Source: Cubamyces lactineus | Taxonomy: Eukaryota > Basidiomycota > Agaricomycetes > Polyporales > Polyporaceae | Assembly: GCA_022376465.1 (NCBI GenBank) | Contig: JACDTU010000011.1 | Span: 992,001-1,056,000 of the forward strand | Direction: 5' to 3' | Length of the DNA: 64,000 nucleotides | Part shown: positions 57,903-64,000 of the stretch, in pieces | How positions within the stretch are numbered: position 1 is the stretch's first letter | How the letters are laid out: each line of letters opens with the position of its first letter | Program-made: the position numbers and the translations under genes | Notes under the pieces: generated by a model | Told to the model about the DNA's origin: nothing | The model's input: only the letters and a program-made list of their open reading frames with translations | Databases searched by the model: none

Positions 57903-59521
57903 TCAAACGCGCGCCAAAAGTCGTCGGTTGACCTTGCACCTCGACAGGAAGAGGAAGAACGATCCAAGGATGTTGAGGATTCCGCACAAGACAATCATGC
58001 CCTCATAGCCCCCTTGATCGGCTTTCAGTGCGGCACCAGCCGCAGGGCTCCCAGCCAGGACACTAGAATGTGCGCATAAGATCGTGAGTAGGCCTTGACA
58101 AAGCACCATTGCGACAAGATGCTGAAGTACTCACCCAAACGAGGCTATGCTGTACAAGATGCCTATGCGTGTCCCTACCTCCTCGATGTTCGAAATCTGA
58201 GCGATGCACGGGATTTGCATCGCCAGGAACGCCCCAGAGAAGCAGCCGTACACTATTGCGAAGAGCAGGATCGCAACGAGCGACTTGGCGAACGACCAGA
58301 AGACGAGCGCGAGGAGGCCCATGAGGAAGGTGCTCGGGATGACGATGTTGAAGCGGCCGACGCTATCGGCGAGGAATGGGGGTGCGATTCGTCCGAATAT
58401 GCTGCCCGCGTTCATGGCGGATATGACGTAGAAGGACGTCGCGGAGGAGACTCCGCGGTAGATGGAATAGTCAGCAAGATATACGAAGGGGATGAACAGT
58501 CCTGTGGATGCCAGTGTTATGTCACTCAATCGATGTGCCTCTCGCGCGTGAGTTAATATTAATGACGTACCGAAGTTCACCAAGAAACAGCCCGCGACGA
58601 GGAGAACGAAAGGTGTGTCCTTGATCACATTTGCATCAGGGAAGATTTTGGTGTTCTTCCGTCCTGGTGGAAGTCGACTCGTTACGGTCGCGCAGGTGAC
58701 CATGCACAGAACGAGGCACATGAAGCCGACAACCCGTACGGCCCACCCAAACCCGATCTGTACGAATAGCTGCCGAAACATAATTGGGAACACCACACCA
58801 CCTGGTCGCCCGTTGAATGCATATCGAGCCCGTGGATTGATAACGACTGACCGACGCCCGAGCCTGCGATCGCTATCCCCACTGCGGTCGCTCTGTATCT
58901 GCGGAAGTGCGTCGAGATGGAGGCGAAGGTGGGGTAGAAACTGTCATTGGGGCATTAGACCCGGCATGAGAAGTGGTCGGGAGCAGACTTACAGCATCCC
59001 GTAGGAGAGTCCTGTCATGAGTCCTTGAACCAGCAAGAACTGATAATACCTCTTGCAAACGCTCGTCAACATCGTGCTAACGGCCAGCAGGAGCGATCCA
59101 GGAACCAAGATAACGCGAGGGCCATGCGCGTCGAATATGCGACCTAGAACACCTCCCTATATGGATGTAAGTAGCAATCGCCGAATCATCCAACTATGAT
59201 ACTCACTGAGAAGTAAAGGAGCCACAGCTGGAGCGAACCAATCCACGCGATAGCGGAGGCTGGCATATCGCGTAGTTGATTCTGCGCGTACCACGTCTCA
59301 AAGGCCCCGAAGGCAGTAAGCTGCCCACAGCAGAAGAGCGCCAACACGGCACCGAACACCGTCAGCCACGCCTTGAGGCCTCCGTCGGGGTAGTCGAGGT
59401 CCACATGTGGCGGAGAGCGACTTTCCAGAGGTGTCTTGGGCTCCGGTGTTGCAGCTGCCGAATGCACGCATGTCGACGTCGCCGACTCCGCGGTGGATGA
59501 GGTGTCGCGCGTCTTTGCCAT
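57903..59521 (-). CDS. MFS transporter, monocarboxylate-porter type (paralog B)
   Basis: This is a paralog of the gene at 33764. It starts MAKTRDTSSTAESATS, then PDGGLKAWLTVFGAVLALF, AWIGSLQLWLLYFS and GGVLGRIFDAHGPRVILVPG. The signature FYPTFASISTHFRRYRATAVG and GVVFPIMFRQLFVQIGFGWAVR follow. The second half has NAGSIFGRIAPPFLAD, FSGAFLAMQIPCIAQIS and VGTRIGILYSIASFG, then GSPAAGAALKADQGGYEGM. It ends NRRLLARV-stop. Twelve helices are expected; substrate unknown. It lies head-to-tail with paralog C, 810 bp away, which suggests tandem duplication. Confidence 0.92.
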
Positions 59522-60331
59522 GGATCAGGCTGAGGCGAGCTGAGGCTGAAGAGCAGAGGGTGGACTACTTGAGGAGGGCGGGGCCTTGTGGCTTTTGAGG
59601 GTTCCATCCTGTTCGCCTTCGCGGGCCACCGCTAGATACTAGCTATGGCTTCGTGGCGCCGCTCAGAGGAGAAGGTATACGTAAGGCTGGTCCACGGTGC
59701 TTTTTCCACGAGGAGGGAACTGGCACCGATGAGCTGAGTGCAACGAACCTAGAAGTTGAGATTTCGCAGTCGGCACGGTCATGCCTGCGTGCCCTGACAT
59801 AGGTCGCGAGAAACGGGCGACAAATCCAGCTGACTGCCCATACTAGAAGTAGCAATTCCTCACCGAGGACACCTTCTGCATGCGTCTTACTACCGGCATT
59901 CTAAGTTCGCTCTGCACAGTGCCGTGAGTGTGAAGATAGAAGTTTACGATACTCAATGAGCACGGCATTGGAGCCCGCTCGCGGTCTGGACCGTCAGGTG
60001 AAGCAAGGGAAGCGATGGAAAGAGCGCCGTTGCTCGGCAGTCGGATCCATCCTCTACGACGCGGGTCCCTTGTATCGAAAACATCAGCTCAATCTGCATA
60101 CGGGGAATGCGTGGACTTACGTAATTCCGGTGGCTACATAGCTGGCAAGAGACCGAAGCGAAAGAACCCTTCTGGTATACGCACCGAGTCAAACTTCCCG
60201 TATGCTCGCTGCCGAGGTGGAAGTAGTAGTATGAAGTGTCATTGCAGGTCATTCGTGAGTGTTACGTGAGTAAGGAATTAGTGATACATCGCGGAGGTGA
60301 GTGTCGTCAGGCCAAACGTCTGTCATGCATG
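59522..60331. other. Intergenic region between MFS paralogs B and C
   Basis: This 810 bp stretch holds the promoter of paralog B and the 3' UTR of paralog C. No gene is seen. Confidence 0.4.
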
Positions 60332-61944
60332 CTATACAACAGCCAAGATCCGGCGGTCTAAACGGAGGCGGGCCCACAAGATGAAGAACGATCCGGCGAT
60401 ATTTGATACGCCACATAGGACGATCATGCCGGTATATGAACCATGGCATGCTTTCAGAAGCGCGCCACCTGCAGGGCCGCCTGCTAGAGCGCTGAAAGAA
60501 TCGAAAGAATCTCAAATGAGCGCCACCAGGGTCATTGGGAACAAGTCCGCCTGGACTCACCCGAACGATATGATACTATACAACACGCCAATCCTCGTGC
60601 CGATCCTGCCGTCGGGCGATATTTGGACTACGCATGGGATGATCATGGCAATGAAAGCGCCAGAGAAGAAGCCGAAGACGATTGCGAACAGGATGATCGT
60701 CACGAGAGTGTTAGCGAATATCCAGAATACCAGTGCCGAGAGGCCCATGAGGAATGCGCAAGGCACGAGGACATTGAACCTTCCAAAGGCGTCTGAGAGG
60801 AATGGGGGCGCGAGACGACCGAAGAAGCCGCCGCCGTTCATCGCTGAGAGGACGTAAAACGCGGTGTCAGCAGAGATATGGTTGTCTCTCGCGTACTCCG
60901 CGATGTATATGAACGGGATGAAGAGTCCTAGTAGATAGAGTAGATGAGCGATGAAATGTCAACGCCGCCTACGTCAAATATGGACACCAACCAAAGCATA
61001 TTAGTATGTTTCCTGCTATAAGAAGCAGGAAAGGAGCATCGCGGAGAATTGCGAAGTCGAGAGATGAACCCTTCCGTTCTGCGGGAGGCTGAGGGTGTTG
61101 CAGGCTTGTGGTCGTAAGCACAGCCACGCAGCAAGCCGCTAGCGAGATGAAGCCCGAGATCCTAACGGCCCAGCCAAAGCCGACCTGCTCAAAGAGTTGT
61201 CGAAGCATTATCGGATACACGACTCCGCCTGGAGGACATGCATGAAGACCAGCGCAAGTCACAAGGGTAACGTGACAGACCTACACCTGAGCCGGCGAAG
61301 GCGATGCCGAGCGCAGTCCCTCGATTCTTGTTGAAGTGCGTAGAAATCGCAGCAAGGGATGGGTAGAACCTATGAATCGTGTCAGTTCATTAGATGCCGC
61401 GTATTAAGAGATAATGAACGCACATCATGCCGACCCCGATCCCAAATAGAAGCCCCTGGGCGAGGATATATTGGTAAAGTTTGGATGACAGGCTTATCAT
61501 CATAGTACTGAAAACTAGCACTAGGGTCCCGGGAATCATGATCACTCGTGGTCCATATGCGTCGAATATGTGACCGACGAAACCGCCCTGCAGGGTACGC
61601 ACCGGGTGAGATGTCTTGACCGCGGAGTGTCAGCGTGGTGATCTGCTTACCGAAAAGAAGAATATCCACAGCTGCAAGGAGCCGATCCAGGCGATCGTCG
61701 ACGGAGGTGTGTCGCGGAGTTCATGTACTGAATACCACGCTTGGAATGTACCAAAGGAGTTGAGTTGGCCAAAGGTACAGAACAACGCGAGGAATGCTCC
61801 TAGAACGGTTAACCACGCGCGCAGCCCCCCGTCCGGATAGGTTGCTGGTGCCTTCCCGCTCGCGTGCTTTTCCACCACTGGCGCCTCTTCGAACGTCTTC
61901 ACCGTGGAGTCGTCACTACGACTTGTACTGCGGTCTAGAGGCAT
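60332..61944 (-). CDS. MFS transporter, monocarboxylate-porter type (paralog C)
   Basis: The third MCT-like MFS paralog. The ATG at 61944 gives MPLDRSTSRSDDSTVKTFEE, then PDGGLRAWLTVLGAFLALF. It shows AWIGSLQLWIFFFS, GGFVGHIFDAYGPRVIMIPG, FYPSLAAISTHFNKNRGTALG and GVVYPIMLRQLFEQVGFGWAVR. The second half has NGGGFFGRLAPPFLSD, GFFSGAFIAMIIPCVVQIS and IGTRIGVLYSIISFG, then GGPAGGALLKACHGSYTGM. It ends DRRILAVV-stop. Motif by motif it looks closer to paralog A than paralog B does. Substrate unknown. Confidence 0.92.
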
Positions 61945-62972
61945 TTTGGTCACCGCGGAGGTAGCGCGCAGAGTGGCTGGGTGGTAGAGGGAGGCACCGT
62001 ACAGGGGAGATTGAGTCGACGCGGGAGCGGGGGATTATATGCCACATGCTGCTACCGCCTGTCTTGGTCGACGCTTCCGAAGGAGAACGTCTCCGTTCCT
62101 CGTCGGAGAAGGTGTCAGCGCGGAGAAGAGTCAGGAGAAGCAGGCCATCCTATCGCCCGCACCGGGTTCAGCCTGTCAAATTAACTGTCGCGTCTGCTGG
62201 GCTTGGCGTCTCGTCGGGCGTTCACACACATTATCTGAACATTATGGACAGGTTTGTGTGGCATGCCCATCTTATTTTGGACCCATCCGTCATCCGCGGA
62301 CAGTTTGACACCCGGTACATCCGCTTTGCGGCACAGGCTCCCTGTGCTGTGGCATGGTCGACCAGCCGTATGGTTTGCCTTCTGTACTGTCGTGCGTGTT
62401 TCGGCTGTGAGTTATATGGGGATCATACAGAGAGATCAAGAGGATTTGCCTAGCATACATTGTATGTTGACAATGTCGGCGAGTTGACGCCAGGGGTACC
62501 TCGAGCGTCAATAGCCATTTTGACAGTGTACACTGCTTCATTTAGAGGCACTGGGCGTCAGTGCACATGGGTCTGTTGATGCGCCGGGTACTGATGAGCG
62601 TAATATGTTCCAGTTCGTTAGAGCAAGGGGTAGATCCATACCAGTGAACGTCCCGGGCGGCGAACACAAGAGCACCCCGCTGATAATGCAGGTGCTTGGT
62701 ACGTGCGGCGAAACACCTCAGTTGATCCATTGCATCGCGGGTACATAACACCCCGGGTACATCGGGGCGGTACCGAGGCCCATGTCAGACCCTGTGTTCT
62801 CGGAGCCTGGCGGCTTCACGCGACATAGATGGTTCCAATGAACGTAGGCTAGCTGCGCGCATCCGTGTTTCCCTCATACATTCTTCTTCCATATACTTGG
62901 ATTAGGTGAATAGGCTCGTCTCCATTGTAGTCATTGCGTATGCACGCACCTGTCCTTCTACTTGTCCTTTGT
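61945..62972. other. Intergenic region between MFS paralog C and beta-mannosidase
   Basis: This 1,028 bp region holds the promoter of paralog C, with a TATAAT-like element on the minus strand near 62034-62039, and the 3' UTR of the mannosidase. No gene is seen. Confidence 0.4.
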
Positions 62973-64000
62973 TCACCATTCGTGCACAACCCTACCCTGT
63001 TCGCAACCCATATACGCCGCCCGCAACCTCACATACGTTCCTCCCGCCCGACGCAGTTCCACCGTCTGCGGATCACCAGGTAACACATCGAGTGCATTGT
63101 CCGTCCACCTAGCTGGCTCTCCTTTATCGCAGTCAGTCTCCACTGTGAGAAATAGGCCCTTCAGTGGCTTCTCGACCCGCACAGACACCTTCTCGCCCGC
63201 CACCTCGACATGGAGGGCGGGATCAGGGAAGTCAACGTGTCTGAAGGGCTGGGGCCAATCAGTATAACGTGCAAGGACTTCCCCAGTCTCGCGGGAGACG
63301 AGCCGTGCGCCGACGACTACGGAGTGCGAAGGTGTCACTGCATGCGGCTCCCCTTCTGGAAGGGGCGGGCATGGGCACGGGATGGAGAGCAGTTCGGTCG
63401 ACTTGTTCGGGAGCAGAATGGCGTCAAGCACTTCGGTGTGCGTCCATGCAGAGAGCAGGTCGAAGCACCGAAGTTCGAGGCGGACCGTGCGAGCGTCGAG
63501 GGTGCTGTTCGCTCCCCAGACCTCTAGGGTCGCGCTGACGGAACGGAATGCGCCGAACTCGTAGAACTGTTTGGCGGATCAATTCCCTGCACGTCATGAT
63601 ATAGCTCGATGCTTTGACGCACCTGCTTAGGACGATCGTTGTCTCTGTTCTGGATAACCTGCAGCGTCGAGCAAAGTTATATCACGGCCGTGTCACCCGA
63701 GGATAGAAGACGGAAGACACTCACGGTCCTAAGAATACCCACGCTGATTGGCTTTAGCTCTCGGGCGATTGTGTAATACGCAGGCTTCGGGCGACGCTGC
63801 GACGAACATATGGAATTGCATCATCTCGCTGGGTCTGTTAGTCATGTTGGATGCTCACGAAGAAGTCTACGATGGACCACGAAACGACAGGCCAACAATC
63901 GTTGAGCTGCCATATGAGCGCTCCGGCGGTCTGATTCGTTCAGCAATTGCAAAACGTCGCAGGGACAAAGAGGTGACATACGTATTCTTTGCCCCTACCC
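62973..64000 (-). CDS. Beta-mannosidase, GH2, C-terminal part (cut by window end)
   Basis: This is the 3' part of a fungal GH2 beta-mannosidase, which removes terminal beta-mannose from mannan or N-glycan oligosaccharides. Exons on the minus strand give [24 protein letters not shown], the family signature near the end of the catalytic domain. Then come [29 protein letters not shown] and [19 protein letters not shown] from the C-terminal beta domains. The last exon runs from [19 protein letters not shown] through [22 protein letters not shown] to GRVVHEW-stop at 62973. The catalytic residues lie beyond the window edge. Introns are short GT-AG. Confidence 0.9.

Noticed and set aside
1..64000. 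Transposons, CRISPR arrays, operons, ribosome-binding sites
   Set aside because: No transposase, reverse transcriptase, terminal repeat or spaced repeat was seen, and the sequence is eukaryotic, so bacterial signals do not apply.

Overview
The window is eukaryotic and almost certainly a filamentous basidiomycete (Agaricomycete, possibly Polyporales). Genes are dense, on both strands, and split by many 45-70 nt GT-AG introns. Coding sequence is rich in C/G at third positions. The gene set is fungal: Ent3-type epsin, EB1, NOT2, RPC9, chitin synthase, an AAT-type permease, monocarboxylate-type MFS porters, a HET-domain protein and many glycoside hydrolases. The order-level guess is inference only. 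All gene models were spliced by eye and have no transcript support.

Left third (1-21.8 kb): the 3' end of a type-B carboxylesterase/lipase; NOT2 (CCR4-NOT) divergent from RPC9 (Pol III) across about 230 bp; a long serine-rich protein with two C-terminal membrane segments; an Ent3-like epsin; two secreted GH20 beta-hexosaminidases pointing at each other with an unrecognised gene between them; and a HET-domain protein.

Middle (21.8-44 kb): an intron-dense GH15-like six-hairpin glycosidase, a tRNA-Glu(CTC), and a secreted GH35 beta-galactosidase, all on the minus strand. Then a mostly empty 2.6 kb, a monocarboxylate-transporter-like MFS gene, another empty 1.7 kb, an orphan protein with about seven membrane segments, and an amino-acid permease.

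Right third (44-64 kb): a chitin synthase with a proline-rich N-terminus, a weak small hypothetical gene, an F-box protein divergent from EB1, two tandem single-pass membrane proteins with PPxY-containing tails, two tandem MFS paralogs of the 33.8 kb gene, and the 3' part of a GH2 beta-mannosidase cut by the window edge.

The common theme is carbohydrate and cell-wall handling (GH20 x2, GH15-like, GH35, GH2, chitin synthase, esterase), small-molecule import (three MCT-type MFS, one amino-acid permease) and surface or recognition proteins (HET, 7TM orphan, two single-pass proteins). The housekeeping genes are interleaved, so this reads as an ordinary chromosomal arm with local duplications and not as one co-regulated cluster. 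I saw no transposon, CRISPR or rRNA.
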